A DNA stretch of 64,000 nt. It comes from Phycisphaerae bacterium. GTDB taxonomy: Bacteria > Planctomycetota > Phycisphaerae > Sedimentisphaerales > UBA12454. Positions 24,393 through 32,892 of this stretch are shown here, piece by piece. Numbering within the stretch: the first letter of the stretch is position 1; every line of letters begins with the position of its first letter. Where the stretch lies: positions 1 through 64,000 of the forward strand of contig JBAZHC010000011.1 of the NCBI GenBank assembly GCA_041652575.1, given 5' to 3'. Position numbers and translations under genes: made by a program. The notes below the pieces were generated by a model. It ran no database searches, had not been told where the DNA came from, and worked only from the letters and a program-made list of their open reading frames with translations.

Positions 24393-25403
24393 ATGGCGAC
24401 AAAAGTGGCAATTAACGGCTTTGGCCGAATCGGCAGAGCAGTAGCAAGAATCATTATGGACAGAAAAGATATGGAGCTTGTGGCGATTAACGATTTGTCG
24501 AACGCCGCGGCTTTGGCGCACCTGTTCAAATACGATACAGTAATGGGGCCATGGAAAGGCACTATTAGTGTTAAGGACGATACGATTACGATTAACGGCA
24601 AGGCCATTAAGGTTTTGGCGGTGAAGAATCCGGCGGAGCTGCCGTGGAAGGCGATGGGAATTGACGTCGCGGTCGAATCGACCGGCATTTTCAGAGCGAA
24701 AGAATCGCCAAAAGGCGGTTATGGCGACCACATTAAGGCCGGTGCAAGGAAAGTCGTTTTGACCGTTCCCGCGAAAGACAAAATCGACTGTACCTGCGTG
24801 ATGGGAGTAAATGATAAGACTGTAACGAAAGAAATGAACTGCATATCGAACGCGAGCTGCACGACGAACTGCCTGGCACCTTTGGCAAAGGCACTACAGG
24901 AAGCATTCGGAATTAAGAGAGGCCTGATGACGACCGTTCACGGATATACGAACGACCAGAACGTCGCGGACCAGATTCACAGCGACCTTCGCAGGGCAAG
25001 AGCAGCGGCACAGAATATTATCCCGACAACAACAGGCGCGGCAAAGGCACTGGGCGAAGTTATACCTGCACTGAAGGGTAAATTAGACGGATACGCACTA
25101 CGCGTTCCGGTTATCGTAGGAAGCTGCGTCGACCTGACAGTTGAACTGGAAAAAGAAGTTACCAAAGATGAAGTTAACGCCGCTCTTAAGAAAGCCGCTG
25201 AAGGCAATCTTAAAGGCATTCTGCAGTATTGCGATGAGCCAATCGTAAGCAGCGACATTATCGGCAATCCGAGCTCGAGCGTATTCGATTCGCTGTGCAC
25301 AATGTCGATGGGCAATTTCATTAAAGTTGTAAGCTGGTACGACAACGAATGGGGATATTCGAACCGCACGGTCGATATCATCGCGAAAGTCGCGGCTATG
25401 TAA
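24393..25403 (+). CDS. gap: Glyceraldehyde-3-phosphate dehydrogenase (type I)
   Basis: A 336-residue NAD-dependent glycolytic enzyme. The NAD motif is VAINGFGRIGRAV (about 4-16) and the catalytic Cys lies in NASCTTNCLAPL (about Cys156). The sugar-phosphate region TTTGAAKALGEVIP and the C-terminal WYDNEWGYSNR are intact. Its length is standard. A strong promoter precedes it and a terminator follows, so it may be transcribed mostly alone although NDK-like and pgk genes follow. Confidence 0.96.
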   Translation: MATKVAINGFGRIGRAVARIIMDRKDMELVAINDLSNAAALAHLFKYDTVMGPWKGTISVKDDTITINGKAIKVLAVKNPAELPWKAMGIDVAVESTGIFRAKESPKGGYGDHIKAGARKVVLTVPAKDKIDCTCVMGVNDKTVTKEMNCISNASCTTNCLAPLAKALQEAFGIKRGLMTTVHGYTNDQNVADQIHSDLRRARAAAQNIIPTTTGAAKALGEVIPALKGKLDGYALRVPVIVGSCVDLTVELEKEVTKDEVNAALKKAAEGNLKGILQYCDEPIVSSDIIGNPSSSVFDSLCTMSMGNFIKVVSWYDNEWGYSNRTVDIIAKVAAM

Positions 25404-25413
25404 GAAATTACCG

Positions 25414-25448
25414 GCCCCTGCCATAAAAGACAGGGGCTTTTTTTATTT
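25414..25448 (+). terminator. Terminator after the GAPDH gene
   Basis: Perfect stem GCCCCTG/CAGGGGC (25414-25420 and 25431-25437) with a 10-nt loop, followed by a T-rich run TTTTTTTATTTTTT. Confidence 0.85.
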
Positions 25449-25477
25449 TTTAATTTATTCACAAAGGATGCCGCAGT

Positions 25478-26215
25478 ATGAACGAAAAACAGCTCGAACA
25501 AACACTTGTTCTTATCAAGCCTGATGCGCTTAAGAATTCGATAACGGGATTTATATTTTCACAGCTATCTGAATTTCACACGGGAGCGCGCTTTGCCGGG
25601 GCAAAGGTGGTAAACGTATCGAGGCTTCTGGCGGAAGAACATTATGCCGAGCATAAAGGCAAGCCGTTTTTCGAGGCGCTGCTCGATTACATAATGGGCA
25701 AAGTGCATTATTCCGAAGAGAATAAATGGAAGCGAAGAGTAATCGCAATCGTTTACCTTGGCGAGGGCGTTCTTGACAGGATAAGGGCGCTTGGCGGGCC
25801 TACGAATCCGCATAAGGCCAGAGAAGAAAAACCCGGCTGCATCAGGGCGCTTGGCACAGTGGTGAATCTCAAAGATAAAAACGGTAACGACATCGGCGAC
25901 AGACTGGATAATCTAATCCATACATCGGCCTCGACGACAGATGCGGAAAGGGAAATCAAGCTGTGGTTTATGCCGCACGATATTCCGCCGATGATGCGGG
26001 CATATCCGACGGAAACCTGTCCGAGGCATTATTATTATAAAGAAGGCCGGCTGTATAATACATACGAACCGGATAGTATGCTGCTTCTGGCGCCGGGCGA
26101 TATGGTATGGAAGACCGACCTCGAGATACTGCAAAGCTGCGATGCGGACGGATGCAAAAAAGGCAGATTAAATACGGTCGCGGCAAAGTATCTTATCAAC
26201 AGAGTGAAAGTATAA
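25478..26215 (+). CDS. Nucleoside-diphosphate kinase-like protein with C-terminal extension
   Basis: A 245-residue protein. The N-terminal part matches NDK: TLVLIKPDALKN (about 9-20), a long central segment, and DNLIHTSASTTDAEREI with the phosphorylated His at about residue 148 (NxxH-x-S). Standard NDKs are about 140 residues; this one has insertions before the His and about 75 extra C-terminal residues with Tyr-rich YYYKEGRLYNTYEPDS and a DADGCKK segment. Transfer of gamma-phosphate between nucleotides is likely, but the extra part is unexplained. It sits between gap and pgk. Confidence 0.8.
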   Translation: MNEKQLEQTLVLIKPDALKNSITGFIFSQLSEFHTGARFAGAKVVNVSRLLAEEHYAEHKGKPFFEALLDYIMGKVHYSEENKWKRRVIAIVYLGEGVLDRIRALGGPTNPHKAREEKPGCIRALGTVVNLKDKNGNDIGDRLDNLIHTSASTTDAEREIKLWFMPHDIPPMMRAYPTETCPRHYYYKEGRLYNTYEPDSMLLLAPGDMVWKTDLEILQSCDADGCKKGRLNTVAAKYLINRVKV

Positions 26216-26242
26216 GCTGCATTGCAAGAAAGGAAAGCTGTT

Positions 26243-27484
26243 ATGGCTAAAAAAACAGTGGCAGATGTTGAAGTAAAAGGCAAAAAAGTTTTGATGAGGG
26301 TCGATTTTAATGTCCCCATCGACAGCAATGGAAATATCACTTCCGATAATCGTATCGTAATGGCGCTGCCGACGATAAAGACAATCGTGGAAAAAGGCGG
26401 CAGAGTAATTCTGATGAGCCATCTGGGCAGGCCGGACGGCCAAAAGAAACTCGAGTTCACGATGAAGCCTGTTGCAAAGCGGCTTTCGGAACTTCTGGGC
26501 AAGGCGGTTGTTTTCGCAGAGGACTGCATCGGTGCCGATGTAAAGGCGAAAGCAATGGCGTTAAAAGACGGCGATGTAATGCTGCTCGAAAATGTGCGCT
26601 TCTATAAAGCAGAAGAAATAAAAGATAAGAAAGCAAAGGACAACCCGGCTCTCCGCAAGGAAAAAGACGATTTCGCCAGGCAGATAGCGGAACTCGGCGA
26701 TGTGTATGTCGATGACGCGTTCGGAACGGCTCACCGCGACAACGCATCGATGCTCACCGTGCCGCAACTTATGGGCAGCAAGCCCAAGGTGGTTGGATTC
26801 CTTGTTGAAAAGGAACTGAAATTCCTCGGCGATACAATCAATAATCCGGTTCGGCCGTTCGTTGCGATTCTGGGCGGAGCGAAAGTCTCGGATAAACTTG
26901 CCGTAATCGAAAATCTCCTGACGAAAGTCGATAGGATTCTTATCGGCGGCGCGATGGCCTATACGTTCTTCAAGGCACAGGGCAGAAAAATCGGAAAAAG
27001 TCTGTGCGAAGACGATTTCATCGAAAAAGCAAAAGAACTGTTCGGCAAGGCAAAGGCCGCAAATTGCGAACTGATACTGCCGGTAGATGATGTTATCGCA
27101 AGTGAATTTAAAGAGAATGCCGAGAACAAGGTCGTAACCGGCGATATTCCGGACGGCTGGCAGGGACTGGATATCGGGCCGGCGTCAAGAAAGCTGTTTG
27201 TTTCAAAACTTGCCGATGCCAAGACTATCGTATGGAACGGGCCGATGGGCGTATTCGAGATGAAGCCTTTTGATGAGGGCACAAAGGCAGTCGCGCAGGC
27301 GGTTGCAGATGCCACACAGAAAAACGGAGCAAAGAGCATTATCGGCGGCGGCGACAGCGCAAGCGCCATCAAAAAGATGAAACTATCTGACAAGGTAACG
27401 CACGTCTCGACAGGCGGCGGTGCGAGTCTTGAGTTTATGGAAGGCAAAAAGTTCAAAGCCATCGAAATACTGGACGAGAAGTAG
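26243..27484 (+). CDS. pgk: Phosphoglycerate kinase
   Basis: A 413-residue glycolytic kinase making ATP from 1,3-bisphosphoglycerate. Motifs are RVDFNVPID (about 22-30), LMSHLGRPDG, VYVDDAFGTAHRDNAS, FVAILGGAKVSDK, VWNGPMGVFE and GGGDSASAI near the C-terminus. I chose the ATG at 26243 (MAKKTVADVE) because the longer frame would use TTG at 26222 and there is a GAAAGGAAAG ribosome-binding site before 26243. Confidence 0.95.
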   Translation: MAKKTVADVEVKGKKVLMRVDFNVPIDSNGNITSDNRIVMALPTIKTIVEKGGRVILMSHLGRPDGQKKLEFTMKPVAKRLSELLGKAVVFAEDCIGADVKAKAMALKDGDVMLLENVRFYKAEEIKDKKAKDNPALRKEKDDFARQIAELGDVYVDDAFGTAHRDNASMLTVPQLMGSKPKVVGFLVEKELKFLGDTINNPVRPFVAILGGAKVSDKLAVIENLLTKVDRILIGGAMAYTFFKAQGRKIGKSLCEDDFIEKAKELFGKAKAANCELILPVDDVIASEFKENAENKVVTGDIPDGWQGLDIGPASRKLFVSKLADAKTIVWNGPMGVFEMKPFDEGTKAVAQAVADATQKNGAKSIIGGGDSASAIKKMKLSDKVTHVSTGGGASLEFMEGKKFKAIEILDEK

Positions 27485-27486
27485 GG

Positions 27487-27513
27487 AACAGGGTACAGGG
27501 TATAGGGTATAGA
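27487..27513. repeat. Dispersed GGGTATAG repeat after pgk
   Basis: AGGGTACAGGGTATAGGG followed by another TATAG, related to sequences near 22700-22716 and 35998-36085. It lies between the pgk stop and its terminator. Confidence 0.65.
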
Positions 27514-27522
27514 ATAAACAAA

Positions 27523-27550
27523 GGCCGATGAAAACCATCGGTCTTTTTTT
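27523..27550 (+). terminator. Terminator after pgk
   Basis: Stem GGCCGATG/CATCGGTC (one G-U pair) with loop AAAAC, followed by a run of eight T's. Confidence 0.85.
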
Positions 27551-27678
27551 TGTTTTCAGGCTGAAAAACCGCTATATGGGGGGATAAATACGGCTGGATA
27601 CCGCCGGATAAGATTGTTGCAATTCATAACGAAAAGTGATATATTCACCGGTTTGTATAAATATCTATACAGGAATAT

Positions 27679-28611
27679 ATGACAGAGAACAAAACAAATC
27701 ATATTCAGTTCGCCTCGCTGTTCAAGCCGGCGTATGTTATCTGTCAAACCGAGAAAACCGACCGCAACACAATAATACACGACCTGCTTGAAAAGCTGGC
27801 GTACGAAGCGGGAATCGGAAACGTCGAAGAGGCATACAAGGAAATACTGTCCCGCGAAAACGAATCGCCGACCATCGTCGGGCCGGGCATATCAATGCCG
27901 CACGCCAGGCTGGACGCCGTCAATAAAATTGTCATTGGCATCGTTACCTCGAAAAATGGAATCGTTTACGCGCCGGGCAGAAGCGACAATTTAGTCAAAC
28001 TTATCATTCTCACCCTCGCACCGAAAGCTGCGCCGGGATTGTATTTGCAGGCAATAAGTTCCATCGCGAAAATCTGCCAGAATCCGGAAACGGCCGAGAA
28101 GGTAGCGGTACTCGATTTGCCGGAAGATGTATGGGGATTTTTCAATACGAACGGAGCCGCCCTGCCGGACTTTCTGCACGCGTGCGATATTATGGAGCCC
28201 GTAACGGTAAAGCTGCAGGAACACGATACGCTCGAACGCGCAATCGATTTGTTCGTCCGTCACAGGGTAAATGAAGTGCCGGTGATTGACAAGGACGGCG
28301 AACTTATCGGCGTTGTAACGACGCACGAACTGCTGAAGGTCTGCCTGCCTGATTATGTGCTGTGGATGGATGATTTGACGCCTGTTATTAATTTCGAGCC
28401 GTTCGCACAGATACTGCGAAAGGAAAGCAAAACGTGGCTGGCCGAGATTATGACGCCTGAATACGCGACAGTTGACGAAAACGCACCTGCCGTACAGGTG
28501 GCCAAGGAAATCACACGGCAGAATACCGACCTCGCTTATGTTATGAGAGGCAAAAAACTGGTCGGCGTCGTGTCGCTGGCGACGTTTTTGAGCAAAGTTT
28601 TGCGGGAATAA
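27679..28611 (+). CDS. PTS EIIA-like domain fused to a CBS domain pair
   Basis: A 310-residue cytosolic regulatory protein. Residues about 8-155 form a PTS EIIA type 2 (fructose/nitrogen class) domain with the phospho-acceptor region GPGISMPHARLD (His75). Two CBS domains follow: about 168-222 (DIMEPVTVKL, VNEVPVIDKDGELIGVVTT) and about 253-309 (EIMTPEYATV to LVGVVSLATF). CBS pairs bind adenine nucleotides. The gene ends 2 bp before a transporter of the ion-transporter superfamily, so it most likely regulates that permease by phosphorylation and/or nucleotide binding rather than transporting sugar. Confidence 0.85.
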   Translation: MTENKTNHIQFASLFKPAYVICQTEKTDRNTIIHDLLEKLAYEAGIGNVEEAYKEILSRENESPTIVGPGISMPHARLDAVNKIVIGIVTSKNGIVYAPGRSDNLVKLIILTLAPKAAPGLYLQAISSIAKICQNPETAEKVAVLDLPEDVWGFFNTNGAALPDFLHACDIMEPVTVKLQEHDTLERAIDLFVRHRVNEVPVIDKDGELIGVVTTHELLKVCLPDYVLWMDDLTPVINFEPFAQILRKESKTWLAEIMTPEYATVDENAPAVQVAKEITRQNTDLAYVMRGKKLVGVVSLATFLSKVLRE

Positions 28612-28613
28612 AT

Positions 28614-30152
28614 ATGACCGATTCAGAAATCAAAAAGGCAAAGATTAAAAACGCCGTTTACCTGCTTATAATGCTCAGCGTAAGCGGAATGGTCGGTTTG
28701 CTGGCGCATTTTCTGGAATTCGACAGGCAGCAGGCGATGTCCTGCTCGATATTCATAATGATTATAATGGCGACGCTGCTGTTCTGGCAGTTCAGGCTGG
28801 CCATCGCGTTTGTCGGCATCGGAGTTTTGATGGGGACAAACGTACTGACGCTGCCGACGTTCATCAGGGAATGCAAAATCGACGTGATTCTTTTCCTTGT
28901 CGGTATGATGGTAACGGTAGGCGTGCTTAAGGAACTGGGCCTTTTCACGTGGATTATTCAGAGCGTTATTACCATTCCGCATATTACCGGCACGACATTC
29001 GTAATCATAATCGCCGGGCTGGGCGCGTTTATGGCCTGCGCGGTCGATGAAGTAACATCCATCGTATTCATCGCTACCCTGGTTTTCCAGGTTTGCGATA
29101 CGCTCAAGATTCGTCCGACTCCTTTTATAATTGTCGGCGTATTAGGGACAAACGTTGGCTCAAGCGGAACGATGCTCGGCAACCCGGTCGGAATCTTAAT
29201 CGGACAGAAAGCGACTCCGCCTTTGAGCTTCGTCGATTTCATCACATGGTCGTTTCCGATTATGCTCGTAACTCTTACAGTTACGATACTTATTTTACTG
29301 TACTGGTTCAGAAAAGATATCAAGATGCTTTCAGAAAGGCTCAACGCAAGGCGTCAGCTCGGTCTGGGACTGGGGCCATTGGTAAAAGTGCCTTACAAAA
29401 GCGGCCTTGCCGTCCTGATAGGTATGATTACCTTTATCGCGCTGCATCATTATATCGAACTGAAACTCGGACTTGCTCCGAATACGGTGCTGATTGTCGC
29501 GCCGCTTGTTATCGCCGGCCTGCTTATGCTGTGGCGGCACGAACGGGCAAGACATTACATCGAAGCGGACGTCGAATGGTGGACGCTGCTGTTCTTTATG
29601 ATGCTGTTCGCAGTGGCAGGAACGCTCGAAGAGACGCACGTCTCGACCAGAATCGCAGGCTATTTTCAGCAGGCGTTCGGCGATAAACTTTCATTGCTGA
29701 TACCGGCGGTTATCGGAATATCGGCTGTCGGCTCGGCGTTTGTCGATAATATCGTTTTCGTCGCGGCGTTTATGCCCGTTGTAAATAAACTCGGCCATAC
29801 ATCCCTGCTTTGGGCGCTTCTGCACGGGGCGTGCCTGGGCGGAAATATTACGATGATTGGCTCGACGGCAAATATCGTCGCGCTCGGTATGCTCGAAAAA
29901 CGGTACCGTACACATATTTATTTCTTCGAATGGCTCAAGGTCGGAGCAGTCGTCGGCGTCGTTTCCTGCCTTATCGCGTGGGGCGGCATCGCAATTCTTT
30001 CGCCTTATATGCCGTCGCAAAACGAACGCCATACGGCCCGGCAGACGGCCACAGAGAACACAGAGGTATTAAAGCCACAGAGCACACAGAGTTCACAGAG
30101 TAATAATTCATTACCGGCCACAGAGAACTTAGAGGGCTCAGAGGAAAAATAA
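28614..30152 (+). CDS. SLC13/NhaD/ArsB-type ion transporter
   Basis: A 512-residue integral membrane protein of the ion transporter superfamily with about 11-12 helices. Two inverted half-motifs are visible: GTNVGSSGTMLGNPVGILIG (about 180-199) and, later, ACLGGNITMIGSTANIVALG, as in NhaD Na+/H+ antiporters and ArsB. VDEVTSIVFIAT and SAFVDNIVFVAAFMP carry the paired Asp residues. The last about 35 residues (from ATENTEVLKPQ) are hydrophilic and are encoded by CACAGAG repeats, so they are not part of the ancestral protein. It is co-transcribed with the EIIA-CBS gene. Substrate is likely Na+/H+ or a divalent anion. Confidence 0.8.
   Translation: MTDSEIKKAKIKNAVYLLIMLSVSGMVGLLAHFLEFDRQQAMSCSIFIMIIMATLLFWQFRLAIAFVGIGVLMGTNVLTLPTFIRECKIDVILFLVGMMVTVGVLKELGLFTWIIQSVITIPHITGTTFVIIIAGLGAFMACAVDEVTSIVFIATLVFQVCDTLKIRPTPFIIVGVLGTNVGSSGTMLGNPVGILIGQKATPPLSFVDFITWSFPIMLVTLTVTILILLYWFRKDIKMLSERLNARRQLGLGLGPLVKVPYKSGLAVLIGMITFIALHHYIELKLGLAPNTVLIVAPLVIAGLLMLWRHERARHYIEADVEWWTLLFFMMLFAVAGTLEETHVSTRIAGYFQQAFGDKLSLLIPAVIGISAVGSAFVDNIVFVAAFMPVVNKLGHTSLLWALLHGACLGGNITMIGSTANIVALGMLEKRYRTHIYFFEWLKVGAVVGVVSCLIAWGGIAILSPYMPSQNERHTARQTATENTEVLKPQSTQSSQSNNSLPATENLEGSEEK
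30048..30146 (+). repeat. CACAGAG repeat array inside the transporter gene's 3' end
   Basis: At least five CACAGAG units (GCCACAGAG, AACACAGAGG, GCCACAGAGCACACAGAG, TTCACAGAG, GCCACAGAG) and decayed copies (TTAGAGGGCTCAGAGG) run in frame up to the stop codon, encoding the Thr/Glu/Ser/Gln-rich tail of the permease. Confidence 0.9.
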
Positions 30153-30222
30153 AGTGAGCGATGAATTAACAGAAAAAAGATTGATTGATGGCGTCAAAAG
30201 AGTATCATTATAAAAATAAATA

Positions 30223-30418
30223 TCTCTGTGGCCTCTGCTGAAGCGCAGCGGAAGTCCCGACGCATCGGGATAACCCTGTCCGCCATAGCCTTCTTGTCCG
30301 TTCGTAGTCCCTTAGGGACGAAGACGGATGGCGACGGCGGATGGCTAATAAGTAAATATCTCTGTGGCCTCTGTGAACTCTGTGGCTAAAAAGTAGTTTA
30401 AAGGAAATCTCTGTGGCT
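30223..30418. repeat. CTCTGTG repeat block before rpe, interrupted by another repeat
   Basis: A CTCTGTGGCCTCTG copy at 30223-30240 is broken by about 95 bp of a different dispersed repeat (GTCCGCCATAGCC to GGCGACGGCGG, also seen inverted at about 345-410). The CTCTGTG series then resumes: GGCTAATAAGTAAATATC, one complete 49-bp unit (30360-30408) and a final CTCTGTGGCT whose GTG (30413-30415) starts rpe. Confidence 0.85.
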
Positions 30419-31093
30419 GATAGACAACTACCAAAAGCGGGTACAATTGAAATCGCACCGTCGATACTGAGCGCAAACTTCGCCAAACTGGCCGACGAAA
30501 TCGGACAGATTGAGCATACTGGCGTGAAGATGGTTCACCTCGACGTTATGGACGGCCATTTCGTGCCGAATATTACTATCGGGCCGGTCGTGATTGCGAA
30601 AATCCGCAAATATTCCAACCTCGCGTTCGACAGCCACCTTATGATTAGCGAGCCGGAAAGATACGCCGATGATTTTATCAAGGCGGGTGTGAATAATATT
30701 ACTTTTCATATCGAGGTTGTGCCGAATCCGAAGGATTTTATAAAGAAGCTGCACGACGCAGGCATATCGGCCGGACTTTGTCTTAATCCTGAAACGCCTG
30801 TGTCGAAAATTGAAAAATACGCGCATTTAGCCGATATGATTTTGGTTATGACGGTTCATCCCGGCTTTGGCGGGCAGAGTTTCATTCAGGCCGCGGCTGA
30901 TAAAATAAAACCCATTCGTCAGATTGTCGGGGCGAATATAAGGATTGAAGTTGACGGCGGAATCGACGCAAAAACAACGCCGATTGTTACGGCACTCGGA
31001 GCAGATACATTAGTCGCCGGTAATGCTATCTTCGGACAAGCCGACAGGGTAAAAGCAATCGAGGCAATTCGTAAGGCCATTGTAAATGTTTAA
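30413..31093 (+). CDS. rpe: Ribulose-phosphate 3-epimerase
   Basis: A 226-residue TIM-barrel enzyme interconverting ribulose-5-phosphate and xylulose-5-phosphate. Motifs are IAPSILSANFAKL (about 14-26), MVHLDVMDGHFVPN (metal/catalytic Asp and His), DSHLMI, MTVHPGFGGQSF and EVDGGIDAKT. The start is GTG at 30413; the conserved IAPSILS begins 13 residues later and no other start codon lies between. An AAAGGAAAT ribosome-binding site sits 4 nt upstream. Both elements are part of a dispersed 49-bp repeat. Confidence 0.93.
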   Translation: MADRQLPKAGTIEIAPSILSANFAKLADEIGQIEHTGVKMVHLDVMDGHFVPNITIGPVVIAKIRKYSNLAFDSHLMISEPERYADDFIKAGVNNITFHIEVVPNPKDFIKKLHDAGISAGLCLNPETPVSKIEKYAHLADMILVMTVHPGFGGQSFIQAAADKIKPIRQIVGANIRIEVDGGIDAKTTPIVTALGADTLVAGNAIFGQADRVKAIEAIRKAIVNV

Positions 31094-31130
31094 ATGTATT
31101 ACAAATGTTAAATCTTAAATTATTATTGGT

Positions 31131-31325
31131 ATGGACAAAAGAACAAAGATTGTTACTGCTGTTGCGATGCTGACGATTGGTATAACGTTTATTGTTGTAC
31201 TATATATAAAATCGGCGGTAATGCACAAGATTCCCGCTTACATTGCTTTCGTCCTCGGTGCAGGAGTTTTAGTCGGCGAATCAATCGCCGCGTATGTAGT
31301 CCTCACCAAACCTGACAAACAATAA
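31131..31325 (+). CDS. Small two-helix membrane protein
   Basis: A 64-residue protein with two membrane segments (about 7-27 and 34-57), a basic N-terminus MDKRTKI and a short charged tail. It has no recognisable Shine-Dalgarno; TAAATT lies 9 nt before the ATG, so it may be leaderless. No family was recognised. Confidence 0.5.
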   Translation: MDKRTKIVTAVAMLTIGITFIVVLYIKSAVMHKIPAYIAFVLGAGVLVGESIAAYVVLTKPDKQ

Positions 31326-31384
31326 AACTTTCTCTTATCGCAGGAAAGAGTCTTCCCTTTTTAGTTGTCTCAATAATTAAAATT

Positions 31385-32284
31385 CTATGAAGTGGATTCA
31401 TTTATATTTTCAATACACAACCATATCAACGAAAGCATTCTAAAAAATAAATAGTTTATATTTCTATCTTTTTCTATGTTCTTTTTATCAGTTTCATGAT
31501 GTCTAATTCTATACTCATTTCCCACTAAGGTTAACTTTTTAAATTCATCCTCAAATAAATCTTTATCTAATTCATTAGATATAATTCCAATAAGTCTTTG
31601 AGATGAATTTTTTTTATCATGATTAAAGTATGTTTTTATTCTTTCAAAAGCATCCCATAATTTCTCTAATGCTATTTGCTTGTCATTTGCGTCCAAAAAT
31701 CTGGTTTTTGCTTCTTCAATTAATGCGTTCAATTCTTCATCTTTTGTTTTTGCTTTATTATCAAAAAGGAGTTCAATATTAACATTTAGGTCTAGTATTG
31801 CAGACAAATCTACACTTTCATTTTTTGCCATGCTGTTGACAATAAATTTTCTAAACTCTTCTATGGCTTGTTTTAAGAAAGAATCATATTCTGGCAAATT
31901 ATGATTTTTCGCATGTTCGATAAAGTATTTTTTCAAAAAAAGTCCATCATTAATTACCGTATGAATTTGCGATATGTCTAATTCCGACAAAATATCTCTA
32001 ACCCAAAATCTTCTTGTAGAACCTCCATGTGTATAATTGAAACCTAAGTCTTTAAAAAAAGCAGTTAAATAATAAGATGAACGATAAGGAAATTTATCAT
32101 TATCGCCACATATCATTTCTGCAAGTTCAAGTTCGAAATCAATATTATTTTCTCTTGCTTTTAATAGTTTTAATTTCTGTAAATCTTCTGCATTTTTTGG
32201 ATGTACTTTTAGTTTGTAAATGTAGTCTGTTAAAATTGACTCTGCTTGCTTGAAGTCTGTTTCTATTCTTTCTATATTATTCAT
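31385..32284 (-). CDS. AbiJ/HEPN-like putative abortive-infection protein
   Basis: A 299-residue, AT-rich gene with two regions. The N-terminal part has NYTHGGSTRRFWVRDILSEL and INDGLFLKKYF, a pattern resembling AbiJ N-terminal domains. The C-terminal part (about 190-295) is all-helical with ALEKLWDAFERIKTYF, LTLVGNEYRIRHHETDK and a final hydrophobic FFRMLSLIWLCI, like the HEPN domain of AbiJ-type proteins, where an N...IRHHE segment replaces the classic Rx4-6H. HEPN proteins of this kind are RNases in phage defence. The match is from memory and needs a profile search. A 66-residue gene lies 18 bp upstream. Confidence 0.5.
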   Translation of the reverse strand: MNNIERIETDFKQAESILTDYIYKLKVHPKNAEDLQKLKLLKARENNIDFELELAEMICGDNDKFPYRSSYYLTAFFKDLGFNYTHGGSTRRFWVRDILSELDISQIHTVINDGLFLKKYFIEHAKNHNLPEYDSFLKQAIEEFRKFIVNSMAKNESVDLSAILDLNVNIELLFDNKAKTKDEELNALIEEAKTRFLDANDKQIALEKLWDAFERIKTYFNHDKKNSSQRLIGIISNELDKDLFEDEFKKLTLVGNEYRIRHHETDKKNIEKDRNINYLFFRMLSLIWLCIENINESTS

Positions 32285-32302
32285 TTTAAAAAGTAAAGTA
32301 TT

Positions 32303-32503
32303 TTAAAAAGGGATTTCGTCATTTATATACTTATAGAAATTTAATCTATTAAATCTTATTTTATAATTTCCACCCAAAACTTTACTGACGATTATTTTCC
32401 ATTTTTCGAATTTTAATATATCAAAGGTATTTGAACTTTTGTAAAATTCATTAAATTCATTTAATAAATCTTCTAATTTTTTTATTTGTTCTTCCTTAGT
32501 CAT
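32303..32503 (-). CDS. Small unknown protein upstream of the AbiJ-like gene
   Basis: A 66-residue, charged, mostly helical protein (EEQIKKLEDLLNEFNEFY in the first third, then a basic tail KIRFNRLNFYKYINDE). It is AT-rich like the following gene and 18 bp from it, so the pair is probably one operon. No family was recognised; it could be an antitoxin or regulator by position only. Confidence 0.5.
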   Translation of the reverse strand: MTKEEQIKKLEDLLNEFNEFYKSSNTFDILKFEKWKIIVSKVLGGNYKIRFNRLNFYKYINDEIPF

Positions 32504-32892
32504 TAATCACCTTATCAATGGCTGATCTGTATGGTTTTTGAAACTTAACTTAAATTATATCCCTCTTTTCGCTAAAGACAACCGGAAATATCGGCATTTT
32601 ATGAAACGCCGGAGGTAAAATTACCGCTCCATTACCCTTGCGCAGGGTTTCCGCTTCACTCCAACTGTCGCGGCTCTGAACCCCCCAATGGAATGGGGGT
32701 AAAAAATGGACTCGATTTTGTCCAATTATATGATATAATCCGCAAATTAATAGATAATTAAACGCCCCCCCGGCACCCCTGCAGTTTTGTCAGCGGACAA
32801 AACTAAGCGATGGGGTCTCCGCTGCGGCTCCGACAGGTCCGGGGGCTAATCTGAAAAATGGGTTCCCGCCTTCGCGGGAATGACAGGGAACA
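32504..32892. other. Gap with dispersed hairpins before accD
   Basis: No gene seen. It holds a GTTTTGTC/GACAAAAC hairpin with AGCG loop near 32785-32804 within a larger GGGG-rich inverted repeat, a TTCCCGC/GCGGGAA hairpin near 32863-32880, a CGCAGGGTTTCCGCTTCACT repeat near 32640 related to one near 24175, and a TATAAT at about 32733-32738. Confidence 0.55.

Noticed and set aside
30154..30213. Short frame of 19 codons starting GTGAGCGATGAA after the permease gene
   Set aside because: Too short, no family match, and it ends just before repeats; possibly a remnant but unsupported.
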